Assembly (NCBI GenBank): GCA_013298845.1
Contig: JAAFJN010000021.1
Location: 38,391-83,210, forward strand
From: Chitinophagales bacterium
GTDB taxonomy: Bacteria; Bacteroidota; Bacteroidia; Chitinophagales; Saprospiraceae
Direction of reading: 5' to 3'
Length of the DNA: 44,820 nt
Position numbers and translations under genes: made by a program
Shown: positions 15,391-22,856 of the stretch, piece by piece
How positions within the stretch are numbered: the first letter of the stretch is position 1
Layout of the letters: the number at the start of each line of letters is the position of its first letter
The notes under the pieces: model-generated
Database searches by the model: none
What the model was told of the DNA's origin: nothing
Seen by the model: the letters and a program-made list of their open reading frames with translations, nothing else

Positions 15391-17407
15391 TTCGTTCACC
15401 CTTTTTATTGTATTGACCCTGGTTGCCACGCGTGTCACCGCCCAGCAGGAAGACCCTGCTTTGTCCGAACTTTTAGAAAATTTCTTTCGGGACAACGAGG
15501 GCGCGGGGGAATCGGACGCGCAAATTTTTCTCGAACGCCTCGATATGCTCCGCCAGGATCCGCTGGATTTAAACACGGCTTCGCGGGAAGAACTCAGCGC
15601 CTTACAAATTATCAGTGACGTACAAGTGGCCCAATTGCTCGAATACCGGACAAAATTGGGCGCGTTGCTCAGTATTTACGAATTACAGGCCGTACCTTTT
15701 TGGGAAACCGACGATATCCGCCGACTGATGCCTTTTGTAAAAGTGGGCAACGGCAGCCTCGATCAGCGGGCCAAACCACTGCGCGCGGGTTTTGTGCAGG
15801 GCGATAACGAATTGTTGATGCGGGCCGGGCGCAATATACCCACCCGCTTCGCGGAAGGGGCCGAAGGTGGGCCTAATTCGTGGGCACTCCGGTATCGCCA
15901 CACTTTCGACGGGCGTTTGCGGTTTGGTTTTACTGCCGAAAGCGACGCGGGCGAAGCCGTTTTTCGGAAAAGTAACCCGCAGGGCTTTGATTTTTACAGC
16001 GCGCATTTGTTTCTCAACAATACCGGTGGGCGTTTTTTAAAAACCTTGGCCATTGGCGATTATTCGGCCCGAATGGGGCAGGGTTTGTTGCTACAAACGG
16101 GTTTTTCACCCGGTAAATCGGCGGAATCCACCAATTCTTTGTTGCGCAGCAGCCGTAAATTGGGGGCGTACAGTGCCTTCGGGGAAGCCTTTTTTTTAAG
16201 GGGAGCGGGGGCCATTGTTTCCGTGTCCAAACACATTGACGTGCAGGTTTTTGGCTCTTACCGCCGCCGCGATGCCAGCGTGGATACCATTGATGCCGAT
16301 ACCGATGAGGTGCGGTTTTCGTCCATTGTATTGTCAGGGCTACACCGGACCCCGCAGGAAATTGAAAAAGAAGGTGTGGTAACGGAGTCTTTGGCGGGGG
16401 CTTCGGTGACGTGGAACCACGAGAACGGACAAGTATCCGTGAATGCCCTGCACTTGCGTTACGACAAACCATTTGAACCCACTTTGCGCCCTTATCGCCT
16501 GTATTCTTTTACGGGTAAACAACTGACGGGCCTGAGTTTAGATTACCAGCACCGCTTCCGAAACAGCATATTTTTTGGTGAAACGGCCCGCAGTGACAAC
16601 GGTGGTGTGGCTTCGTTGAACGGGGTACTGCTGGCCGTTGACCGCCGGGTAACGCTGGGGTTGGTACACCGCTATTTTCAACCGGAGTACCAGGCGGTGT
16701 ATGCTGCGCCTTTCGCGGAAGTATCGGGGGCCGCCAACGAACAGGGCTTGTACACGGGGATCGAGGTGCGCCCCTCCAAACCCTGGAAAATAAACGCTTA
16801 CGCCGATCTTTGGCGGCATCCGTGGTTGCGTTTTGGCATTGATGCCCCTTCGGCGGGTAACGAATATTTGGTCCGTATCCTGTGGCAGCCGCAACGGAGC
16901 GTACAAACTTACCTGATTGCGCAACACGAAACCAAGGAAGCCAACGCCGCCGCGCCTGAAAATGGCCTGATTGCCGTGAGCCGCAACCGCTTTCGGTGGC
17001 ACATTGGTTTTAAAGTGAGCAATGGGGTGGAGTTGAGGAGCAGGGTGGAGTACACCCACGTGCGCACCGAAGGACAGGCGGCTACCACAGGTTTTTTGGC
17101 GTACCAGGAAGCGGTGGTAAAACCCCGCAACGTGCCGGTATCGGGAACGGTGCGTTACGCCATTTTTGATACCCAAAGTTTCGACAGCCGTATTTATACC
17201 TTTGAAAACGACTTGTTTTCAGCGGTTTCTATTCCCGGTTTTTCTGGTCAGGGCAGTCGGTATTATTTCAACCTCACGTGGCGCGCGCGCAAGAACCTGC
17301 GCGTGGAAGGGCGTTACGAAACCACGTACCTGAACCGCGCTATTACCTCGGGCACGAAGGCCGGGCGTCAAACGGCGTTTAAATTCCAAATCCGGTTGGG
17401 TTTTTAA
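15383..17407 (+). CDS. Helix-hairpin-helix outer-membrane beta-barrel protein
   Basis: A 674-residue exported protein. It has a signal peptide (residues 1-20, ending VTAQ), a ComEA-like helix-hairpin-helix segment (about 60-115, with PLDLNTASREELSAL and LLEYRTKLGALLSIYEL), then a long region of alternating hydrophobic and aromatic strands typical of an outer-membrane barrel. It ends in the usual terminal phenylalanine (KFQIRLGF). Such HHH-plus-barrel proteins are common in Bacteroidota and may act in DNA handling at the surface, but no function is established. Its first codons and leader are duplicated in front of darT, and it lacks its own visible promoter. It therefore probably depends on read-through from darTG. 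Confidence 0.8.
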   Translation: MLRSFTLFIVLTLVATRVTAQQEDPALSELLENFFRDNEGAGESDAQIFLERLDMLRQDPLDLNTASREELSALQIISDVQVAQLLEYRTKLGALLSIYELQAVPFWETDDIRRLMPFVKVGNGSLDQRAKPLRAGFVQGDNELLMRAGRNIPTRFAEGAEGGPNSWALRYRHTFDGRLRFGFTAESDAGEAVFRKSNPQGFDFYSAHLFLNNTGGRFLKTLAIGDYSARMGQGLLLQTGFSPGKSAESTNSLLRSSRKLGAYSAFGEAFFLRGAGAIVSVSKHIDVQVFGSYRRRDASVDTIDADTDEVRFSSIVLSGLHRTPQEIEKEGVVTESLAGASVTWNHENGQVSVNALHLRYDKPFEPTLRPYRLYSFTGKQLTGLSLDYQHRFRNSIFFGETARSDNGGVASLNGVLLAVDRRVTLGLVHRYFQPEYQAVYAAPFAEVSGAANEQGLYTGIEVRPSKPWKINAYADLWRHPWLRFGIDAPSAGNEYLVRILWQPQRSVQTYLIAQHETKEANAAAPENGLIAVSRNRFRWHIGFKVSNGVELRSRVEYTHVRTEGQAATTGFLAYQEAVVKPRNVPVSGTVRYAIFDTQSFDSRIYTFENDLFSAVSIPGFSGQGSRYYFNLTWRARKNLRVEGRYETTYLNRAITSGTKAGRQTAFKFQIRLGF

Positions 17408-17426
17408 AAAACGTTCGGCCGAACGT
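17406..17426 (-). terminator. Intrinsic terminator of the pckA-PPTase operon
   Basis: The perfect palindrome ACGTTCGGCCGAACGT (17411-17426) forms a 6-bp stem with a GGCC loop. On the minus strand it is followed directly by a T-run, 3 bases past the PPTase stop codon. Confidence 0.75.
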
Positions 17427-17428
17427 CA

Positions 17429-18106
17429 TTACTGCACCAAAATAGCCACTGTCCACATAAACGGGGCAATTTGTTGCTCCACACCTTCGCAAATACCCAT
17501 GTACAATTGGTATTCCCGCAAAAGATGGTCTTTTTTTAAATATCCCTTGGTTGTTACGGTATCTTCGGTGGTCCACACAAAAGGATCAATAAACAGGTGT
17601 CCTTTAAAATCCACTTCTTTTTGGCCATAGGCTTTAAACATGGCTTCTTTGGCGGTCCAGAACAAATGAATGAGCAAAAGTTGTTCGGCAACGGGCCGTT
17701 GGTGCACCCATTCAAATTCGTCGGGGCGCATAAATTTGGGCGCAATACGCGGCATTTTATCCACCAACACCTGAATATCGCAACCGCAATCGTGTTCGCT
17801 CAATAAAGCCGCAACGATGCCCCGCGAGTGGGAGAGGGAACAGTATTGCCCGGTTTGGCCCGTAAAAAACGGTTTGGAATACGCGTCTTTGGCAATGGGC
17901 AACCGTTGGCGTTGCCCGGTGAGTTGGTGGAGAAGCCAACGGCTGGCCAACCATTCTTTGCTGCGCAGCGGATCGTGGTGGCGCAGTATTTCGGCGTCTT
18001 CTTCAACGGAAAGCGGGAGGTCGTCCCGAAAGAACGCCTCCCCCTCACTAATGTGCCAGGCGGCAAAACGCAACCCGTCACGGATATTTTTGCTAAATAA
18101 CAACAT
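17429..18106 (-). CDS. 4'-phosphopantetheinyl transferase superfamily protein
   Basis: A 225-residue Sfp/AcpS-type enzyme that moves 4'-phosphopantetheine from CoA to a serine of an acyl- or peptidyl-carrier protein. Motifs seen are YCSLSHSRG, GCDIQVL with the Mg-binding aspartate, and FWTAKEAMFKAYG with the WxxKEA signature. The size is that of Sfp-like rather than AcpS enzymes. No carrier protein or polyketide gene is nearby. The ATG overlaps the stop codon of pckA as TAATG, so the two are translationally coupled, an unusual pairing with a gluconeogenic gene. Confidence 0.88.
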   Translation of the reverse strand: MLLFSKNIRDGLRFAAWHISEGEAFFRDDLPLSVEEDAEILRHHDPLRSKEWLASRWLLHQLTGQRQRLPIAKDAYSKPFFTGQTGQYCSLSHSRGIVAALLSEHDCGCDIQVLVDKMPRIAPKFMRPDEFEWVHQRPVAEQLLLIHLFWTAKEAMFKAYGQKEVDFKGHLFIDPFVWTTEDTVTTKGYLKKDHLLREYQLYMGICEGVEQQIAPFMWTVAILVQ

Positions 18107-19719
18107 TAAATCACCGGCCCCGCCGCTTTAATTTCGGCGGCGGTACCTTCTTCAAACTTTTTAAAATTCTCAATAAACTGTTTGGCCAAACCAACGGCTT
18201 TGACGTCGTAAGCGGTTTTGTCGGGCCAGGTATTGCGCGGGTCGAGCAATTCGGCGGGGACATTGGGGCACGAAACGGGCATTTGCACCCCAAAAACGGG
18301 GTGTTTGACGTATTCCACGTTGTCTAATTCACCGTTGAGGGCGGCCGTAATCATGGCGCGGGTATAGGCGAGTTTAATCCGCGAACCTTTGCCGTATTCG
18401 CCACCGCTCCAGCCGGTATTGATGAGCCAAACGTTGGCTTGGCTTTTGCGGAGTTTTTTGCCCAATAAATCGGCGTAAGCGGCCGGGTGCAAGGGCAGGA
18501 ATGGCGCGCCAAAACCCGCCGAAAAAGCCGTTTTGGGTTCTTTAATACCCATTTCCGTTCCGGCTACCTTGGCGGTGTAACCACTCATAAAATGGTACAT
18601 GGCCTGCTCCGGGCTGAGGCGCGAAATGGGCGGCAATACGCCATACGCGTCGCAGGTAAGGAAAAAGATGTTTTTGGGTGCACCTTGCGCGTTGCTGGGC
18701 GTTACGATATTATCAATGTGGTAAATGGGGTACGAAACCCGGGTATTTTCGGTAATGCTGCGGTCGGCAAAGTCAACGGTTCGGGTACCTTCGGCGAACG
18801 GCACGTTTTCGAGCAAGGCACCGTGGCGAATGGCGCGGTAAATGTCCGGCTCTTTTTCGAGGGTCAGGTCAATGGTTTTGGCGTAGCAGCCCCCTTCAAA
18901 GTTAAACACTTCTTTGGCGGTCCAGGCGTGTTCGTCATCGCCGATGAGTTTGCGGTTCGGATCGGCGGAGAGGGTTGTTTTTCCGGTGCCGGAGAGGCCA
19001 AAAAACAAGGCAATGTCGCCTTTTTCGCCCACGTTGGCGGAGCAGTGCATGGGTAATGCTTCTTTTGCGCGGACGGGCAACACGAAGTTGATCACGGAGA
19101 AAATACCTTTTTTGATTTCGCCGGTGTAGCCAGTTCCGCCGATGAGCAGCCGTTTTTTCTTAAAGTTGATGATGGCAAAATTCCCCTGTCGGGTGCCGTC
19201 GGTTTCGGGGTCGGCCTGCAAACCGGGGACGCACAAAACGGTCCAATGCGGATCGAAGTTGTCGAGTTCTTCTTTCGACGGACGGATAAACATATTGGAC
19301 GCGAACTGATTGCTCCAGGGGTATTCGGTCATGACCCGAATGCGGAGGTGGAACAATTCTTCCTGCGAAGCACAAGCCTTTACGTCGCGCACATACACGT
19401 CTTTTTTGCGGAGGTAAGTGCAGGCTTTGCGCCAGAGTTGGTCAAATTTTTTGGCTTCAAAAGGGATATTGACTTTTCCCCAGTGTACTTTTTTCTCCGA
19501 TACGCTGTCTTTTACGATAAAACGATCTTCGGGGGAGCGGCCGGTAAATTCGCCGGTGTTAATGACCAAAGCGCCCGAATCGGCGAGTTGGCCCATTCCT
19601 TTTTGGATACTGTGTTCCACGAGTTCTTCGGGAGTGAGGTTCCAATGGGCATTTTTGTAGCCTTTAATGCCAAGTTCGCCCAAGGCATCTGCGGGCAATT
19701 GTACTGTTGAAATAGACAT
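18106..19719 (-). CDS. pckA: ATP-dependent phosphoenolpyruvate carboxykinase
   Basis: A 537-residue cytosolic enzyme that converts oxaloacetate and ATP to phosphoenolpyruvate and CO2. This is the first step of gluconeogenesis, or the reverse in anaplerosis. Seen here: the substrate loop FTGRSPEDRF (residues 58-67), the P-loop GLSGTGKTTL (241-250), the Mg-binding LIGDDEHAW (258-266) and the C-terminal TAKVAGTE block. The length is that of the ATP-type family. ATG 19719 is chosen because the promoter lies at 19781, so longer in-frame versions would start upstream of transcription. Confidence 0.98.
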   Translation of the reverse strand: MSISTVQLPADALGELGIKGYKNAHWNLTPEELVEHSIQKGMGQLADSGALVINTGEFTGRSPEDRFIVKDSVSEKKVHWGKVNIPFEAKKFDQLWRKACTYLRKKDVYVRDVKACASQEELFHLRIRVMTEYPWSNQFASNMFIRPSKEELDNFDPHWTVLCVPGLQADPETDGTRQGNFAIINFKKKRLLIGGTGYTGEIKKGIFSVINFVLPVRAKEALPMHCSANVGEKGDIALFFGLSGTGKTTLSADPNRKLIGDDEHAWTAKEVFNFEGGCYAKTIDLTLEKEPDIYRAIRHGALLENVPFAEGTRTVDFADRSITENTRVSYPIYHIDNIVTPSNAQGAPKNIFFLTCDAYGVLPPISRLSPEQAMYHFMSGYTAKVAGTEMGIKEPKTAFSAGFGAPFLPLHPAAYADLLGKKLRKSQANVWLINTGWSGGEYGKGSRIKLAYTRAMITAALNGELDNVEYVKHPVFGVQMPVSCPNVPAELLDPRNTWPDKTAYDVKAVGLAKQFIENFKKFEEGTAAEIKAAGPVI

Positions 19720-19780
19720 AAATGGTGGTGGTATGGTAAAAGTTAGGACGTTTTTTAGGAAAATATCACGTAATAGGGCG

Positions 19781-19810
19781 CAAAGATACGGTAATCCTCC
19801 GGAAAACAAA
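19781..19810 (-). promoter_or_regulatory. Promoter of pckA
   Basis: On the minus strand TTTG (19810-19807), an 18-base spacer and TATCTTTG (19788-19781) form a near-ideal Bacteroidota promoter, about 60 bases before the ATG. The -33 element lies in the T-tract of the upstream terminator. Confidence 0.8.
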
Positions 19811-19839
19811 AAAACCTTGAGGCTGACACCCCAAGGTTT
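19808..19839 (-). terminator. Intrinsic terminator between the DUF2147 gene and pckA
   Basis: The stem AAACCTTG (19812-19819) pairs with CAAGGTTT (19832-19839), with extra inner GG/CC pairing. On the minus strand it is followed by a run of T's. It can end the DUF2147 transcript, and its T-tract overlaps the -33 element of pckA. Confidence 0.75.
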
Positions 19840-19911
19840 CTAACAAACAATCAATGATACTTCGACGCCGTGGGATTGGTGCACAACCCCCAACGACGCT
19901 CCGTATTTATC

Positions 19912-20400
19912 TTATTCTACTCTTCTCCAATATTGGGTGCGGTAATAGAAACCCACGTAACCCCGTACAACGAGGGTATTAGGGTCGCCATCTTTTAGCC
20001 ACATTTCGCAATGGTACCAGCGTCCGCGACTTGGGTCGAGAATTTGGCCACCTTGATAGTAACCACCTTTGAGCAGCATTTTTTCCACTACGACCATATT
20101 GAGCAATAATTGATCTTTAAGGTCGCCCGGGCAAATGTCACACCGTTTATCGGCAGACTGCTGAAACAATTTAACCACTTTACCAAAAATCCGGCCGTCA
20201 CGTTCATACAACTGAATATGAGAACTCGGTTGTTTTTCGTACTCGTCCACGGTAAGCCATTTTCCTGTGATATCCGGCATAATTGCTGAGGATTCGGCAG
20301 GTGGCATGTCGTCGGTTGTTTCAGTGGATTGAAAAGTATCCTGAGCGACTGCTGCAAAACCAGCCCAGGAAAAAATTAGCATCAAAAAGAAATTTCTCAT
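19912..20400 (-). CDS. DUF2147 family secreted protein (copy 1)
   Basis: A 162-residue exported protein. It has a signal peptide (MRNFFLMLIFSWAGFAAVAQ), a variable spacer, then a DUF2147 domain: ITGKWLTVDEYEKQPSSHIQ, GRIFGKVVKLF, a CDICPGD cysteine pair, ILDPSRGRWYHCEMWLK and VRGYVGFYYRTQYWRRV. DUF2147 proteins are small periplasmic or surface lipocalin-like proteins of unknown role. It is paralogous to the next gene upstream on the same strand, and differs mainly in the extra N-terminal spacer. ATG 20400 is chosen because it gives a clean signal peptide. Confidence 0.85.
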   Translation of the reverse strand: MRNFFLMLIFSWAGFAAVAQDTFQSTETTDDMPPAESSAIMPDITGKWLTVDEYEKQPSSHIQLYERDGRIFGKVVKLFQQSADKRCDICPGDLKDQLLLNMVVVEKMLLKGGYYQGGQILDPSRGRWYHCEMWLKDGDPNTLVVRGYVGFYYRTQYWRRVE

Positions 20401-20492
20401 TGTGAATAAATCAGTTCGGAATTCAGAAAGCGTACCCATTTTTAAAGAATACGGTTTCATTTGTTTAATAAGCGGTAGTCGGTAATTCGACA

Positions 20493-20500
20493 CAAAACTA
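20493..20500 (-). promoter_or_regulatory. TAGTTTTG -7 element ahead of DUF2147 copy 1
   Basis: A TAnnTTTG match on the minus strand about 90 bases upstream of ATG 20400. The leader is longer than for other genes here, so this is only moderately supported. Confidence 0.4.
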
Positions 20501-20608
20501 CAGTAACTGTAACGATGACAAGCGAAGATTTCTACTTTCAGTCGGAATTTACCCCTGAAAGTCAATTTAAATCCCCCGTTTGCAAACCGAACTGATTAAT
20601 GAAAAATA

Positions 20609-21028
20609 TTATTGAACCCGATACCAATACTGCGTACGGTAAAACATACCGATATAACCACGCACAACGAGTACGTTGGAGTCGCCTTCTTTGAGCCACA
20701 TTTTGCAGGTGTACCACTTTCCTTTTTCGGGATCGAGGATTTTTCCGTCCTGGTAAAACCCGTCTTTGAGTTTCATGTTTTCAATGATGACCATGTTCAT
20801 CAAAGGTTGTCCTTTGCGGGCATCGGGGCAATTGTCACATTTTCTGTCGGGTGCCGATTTGAGTAATTTAACGATTTTGCCACTCAGGCTACCGTTGCTT
20901 TCGGATAGTTGCACGTAACTTTTGGCTTCATTGGTGTCGTCATCAATGGTTTTCCAGGTACCGGCAACCTGGGCGAACATTGGCGAAAGGAAAAAACATG
21001 CAAGAACTGTTAATACTGAATTTTTCAT
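20609..21028 (-). CDS. DUF2147 family secreted protein (copy 2)
   Basis: A 139-residue exported protein with a signal peptide (MKNSVLTVLACFFLSPMFAQ) directly followed by the DUF2147 domain: AGTWKTIDDDTNEAKSYVQL, GSLSGKIVKLL, the CDNCPDA cysteine pair, ILDPEKGKWYTCKMWLK and VRGYIGMFYRTQYWYRV. It is clearly a tandem paralog of the gene downstream, sharing the Cys-x2-Cys and the YRTQYW ending. It is read away from the thx gene, from which a terminator separates it. The function is unknown. Confidence 0.87.
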   Translation of the reverse strand: MKNSVLTVLACFFLSPMFAQVAGTWKTIDDDTNEAKSYVQLSESNGSLSGKIVKLLKSAPDRKCDNCPDARKGQPLMNMVIIENMKLKDGFYQDGKILDPEKGKWYTCKMWLKEGDSNVLVVRGYIGMFYRTQYWYRVQ

Positions 21029-21040
21029 AGTTGTATAATA

Positions 21041-21081
21041 AAAAAAGCCGGATACCAGGAGTTTAATCCCGATTATCCGGC
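21041..21081 (-). terminator. Intrinsic terminator of thx
   Basis: GCCGGATA (21047-21054) pairs with TATCCGGC (21074-21081). On the minus strand the stem is followed by seven T's, just past the thx stop codon. Confidence 0.8.
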
Positions 21082-21087
21082 GTTAAA

Positions 21088-21201
21088 TTACGCTTTCTTC
21101 TTTTTAGCAGCAGCGCGCATTTTCGAAGGGTTTGGCCGTGAATTGCCAAATGAACCGCGACGGATTTTTCCGCGTTTGGTTCTGAAATCTCCTCTACCCA
21201 T
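21088..21201 (-). CDS. 30S ribosomal protein Thx
   Basis: A 37-residue, extremely basic peptide beginning MGRGDFRTKRGKIRRGSFG and ending in a lysine run. It matches the Thx (bTHX) ribosomal protein, which sits in a cavity of the 30S head and stabilises 16S rRNA. It is easy to miss because of its size. The start at 21201 is supported by the conserved MGRGD opening. A TACTTTTG promoter lies about 37 bases upstream and a strong terminator directly follows, so it is a monocistronic unit. Confidence 0.9.
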   Translation of the reverse strand: MGRGDFRTKRGKIRRGSFGNSRPNPSKMRAAAKKKKA

Positions 21202-21237
21202 GGTGTGTAAATTGTGATATTTGTTTACAATAAAACG

Positions 21238-21245
21238 CAAAAGTA
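21238..21245 (-). promoter_or_regulatory. TACTTTTG -7 element of thx
   Basis: A TAnnTTTG match on the minus strand 37 bases before the thx ATG. It is back to back with the plus-strand element at 21299. Confidence 0.6.
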
Positions 21246-21298
21246 CAATGACTTTAATTGTATTGCATAAAAAAGCACCCAATTAATTGATTTATTTG

Positions 21299-21306
21299 TA
21301 CCTTTG
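21299..21306 (+). promoter_or_regulatory. TACCTTTG -7 element of the HAD-like gene
   Basis: An exact TAnnTTTG match 15 bases upstream of ATG 21322, which fixes the start of that gene. Confidence 0.6.
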
Positions 21307-21321
21307 CGTAAATTTTACACC

Positions 21322-21762
21322 ATGACGTCTTTAAAAAATGCCGAAGAGGCACTAAACGAAGCATTCAATCAGAAAGGGGAGCGTATCAGCCCCGTTTTGC
21401 CTGAGCATATCAAAAATTTTCTGATTGACATTGACGGTACCGTTTGTGACGACGTACCCAACGAAGAACCCGAACGCATGGGTACGGTACTGCCTTACCC
21501 CGATGCACTGGCAATTCTGAACAAATGGTACGATGAAGGCCACGTTATCTTCTTTTTTACCAGCCGCACCGAGGCGCACCGCACCGTGACCGAAGAATGG
21601 TTGCAACGCCACGGATTCAAATACCACGGCATTTTATTCGGCAAACCACGCGGTGGTAACTACCACTGGATTGATAACCACATTGTTCGCGCCACTCGTT
21701 TTAAAGGTAAATTTACCGATTTAGTGGTCCAAAATCGCGATATTGAGGTTTTTTCTGAATAA
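21322..21762 (+). CDS. HAD-like small phosphatase
   Basis: A 146-residue protein with a HAD nucleophile motif FLIDIDGTVCDD (about residues 33-44). Motif II appears as FFFTSRTEAH (serine/threonine after a hydrophobic strand). A later YHWIDNH may supply motif-III/IV acidic residues. It resembles the short HAD proteins that databases sometimes mislabel as phosphoheptose isomerase. The substrate is unknown, and there is no obvious cap domain, so it may act on macromolecules or small polyphosphates. ATG 21322 is taken because the promoter element ends at 21306. Confidence 0.75.
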   Translation: MTSLKNAEEALNEAFNQKGERISPVLPEHIKNFLIDIDGTVCDDVPNEEPERMGTVLPYPDALAILNKWYDEGHVIFFFTSRTEAHRTVTEEWLQRHGFKYHGILFGKPRGGNYHWIDNHIVRATRFKGKFTDLVVQNRDIEVFSE

Positions 21763-21783
21763 GATTTTAATATTTTTTCTGAA

Positions 21784-21826
21784 TGAACGTTCTTTGCTCT
21801 TATGCAGGAACGTTCATTTTTATTTT
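21784..21826 (+). terminator. Terminator-like hairpin with a start codon in its loop
   Basis: TGAACGTTC (21784-21792) pairs perfectly with GAACGTTCA (21808-21816), followed by a T-rich run. It sits just after the HAD-like gene and has terminator form, yet its loop contains the ATG (21802) of the next gene. It may terminate, attenuate, or hide the start codon. Confidence 0.65.
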
Positions 21827-22710
21827 TACCCGCTTTTACCCTGATTCTTTCGGGTATTATGCTCTCTTTAGCCTGCCACCGTTGCGCGGCTTCTAAGGTA
21901 GATAGTGTGCAAAACACACCAACTTCATTCACAATTCCTTACACCCTCGACGCGCCTTCTGAGCGGTATTCGCTCGCTGCCGTCGAACTCCAGGAAGTAT
22001 CCGGCCTGAGTCCTACCCCCACGCCCGGACAATTTATGGCCATCTCCGACGAGAAAGGTGAATTTTATGTACTTGACCTGACCAAAGGCGGTTCCATTAC
22101 CATGCGGGTGCCGTTTAAGGAAAAAGGCGATTTTGAAGGCATCGAAATGGTGGGTGACACCGTCTATTGCGTCAAAAGCGACGGCGATTTGTACAAAATT
22201 TCCGATTGGGCCAAGGGCGGAACTCCCACTATCAGTGTGGTAAAACTGGGCTTCGAAAATAACGACATCGAAGGATTATGTTACGACCGCCAGCGCAAAG
22301 CCCTGCTTATTGCGGCCAAAGAAGACCCCGAACGCTCCGTTAAACGGTCGGTTTGGGCTTATACCATCGCCACGGGACAATTAAATCCGACACCGGTGTA
22401 TAATTTGGACCCCGCCAGCGTGGATCAATTGGTCAATAACAACGACGACAATAAGCAGCGTTATTTCAGTACATCGGGTATTGCGGTGCACCCCATTTCC
22501 GGCGATGTTTACCTGATTTCCACTTCGCTCAAACGCCTGGCCGTGCTGGATTACGCCACGGGTGCCCTAAAAGCAGCCGTCCGGTTGGATAAAGATGTAT
22601 TGGGGCAACCCGAAGGTGTTTCTTTTGACGCCGAAGGGAATTTGTACATTAGTTCGGAGGCTAAAAAGACAACGGCAATGATTGCTAAATTTAAACTGAA
22701 TAAGTCGTAG
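21802..22710 (+). CDS. SdiA-regulated-type beta-propeller lipoprotein
   Basis: A 302-residue protein related to the SdiA-regulated domain family. Repeats include LQEVSGLSPTPTPGQFMAISDE, GDFEGIEMVGDTVYCVKSDG, NNDIEGLCYDRQRKALLIA, TSGIAVHPISGDVYLIS and GQPEGVSFDAEGNLYISSEA, spaced as propeller blades. The N-terminus (MQERSFLFLP, hydrophobic stretch, LSLAC) is a lipoprotein signal with the lipidated cysteine at about residue 25. This requires the ATG at 21802; a later ATG (21859) would destroy it. The function is unknown; related proteins are surface or periplasmic and may bind ligands. The start codon is enclosed by the hairpin at 21784-21816. Confidence 0.8.
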   Translation: MQERSFLFLPAFTLILSGIMLSLACHRCAASKVDSVQNTPTSFTIPYTLDAPSERYSLAAVELQEVSGLSPTPTPGQFMAISDEKGEFYVLDLTKGGSITMRVPFKEKGDFEGIEMVGDTVYCVKSDGDLYKISDWAKGGTPTISVVKLGFENNDIEGLCYDRQRKALLIAAKEDPERSVKRSVWAYTIATGQLNPTPVYNLDPASVDQLVNNNDDNKQRYFSTSGIAVHPISGDVYLISTSLKRLAVLDYATGALKAAVRLDKDVLGQPEGVSFDAEGNLYISSEAKKTTAMIAKFKLNKS

Positions 22711-22712
22711 TG

Positions 22713-22752
22713 CCAGACCTTGGACGGAAGACTTCAGACGGAAGACATTGGA
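22713..22752. repeat. Short intergenic repeat related to 7423-7442
   Basis: AGACCTTGGACGGAAGACTT is followed by CAGACGGAAGACATT. It is an imperfect tandem of about 14-base units and resembles the segment after the DUF6090-like gene. Confidence 0.5.
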
Positions 22753-22813
22753 GCGAACAATAAACTCTTAAATTTTTTTTGCAGTTCTTATGTAGTCTCT
22801 GTATTGTGAAGCA

Positions 22814-22821
22814 TACCTTTG
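22814..22821 (+). promoter_or_regulatory. TACCTTTG -7 element of the E2 gene
   Basis: An exact TAnnTTTG match 35 bases upstream of ATG 22857. It excludes the longer in-frame N-terminus that starts at 22779. Confidence 0.65.
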
Positions 22822-22856
22822 CAACCGCTTTTTACATCGCGTATATACCAAATTAC

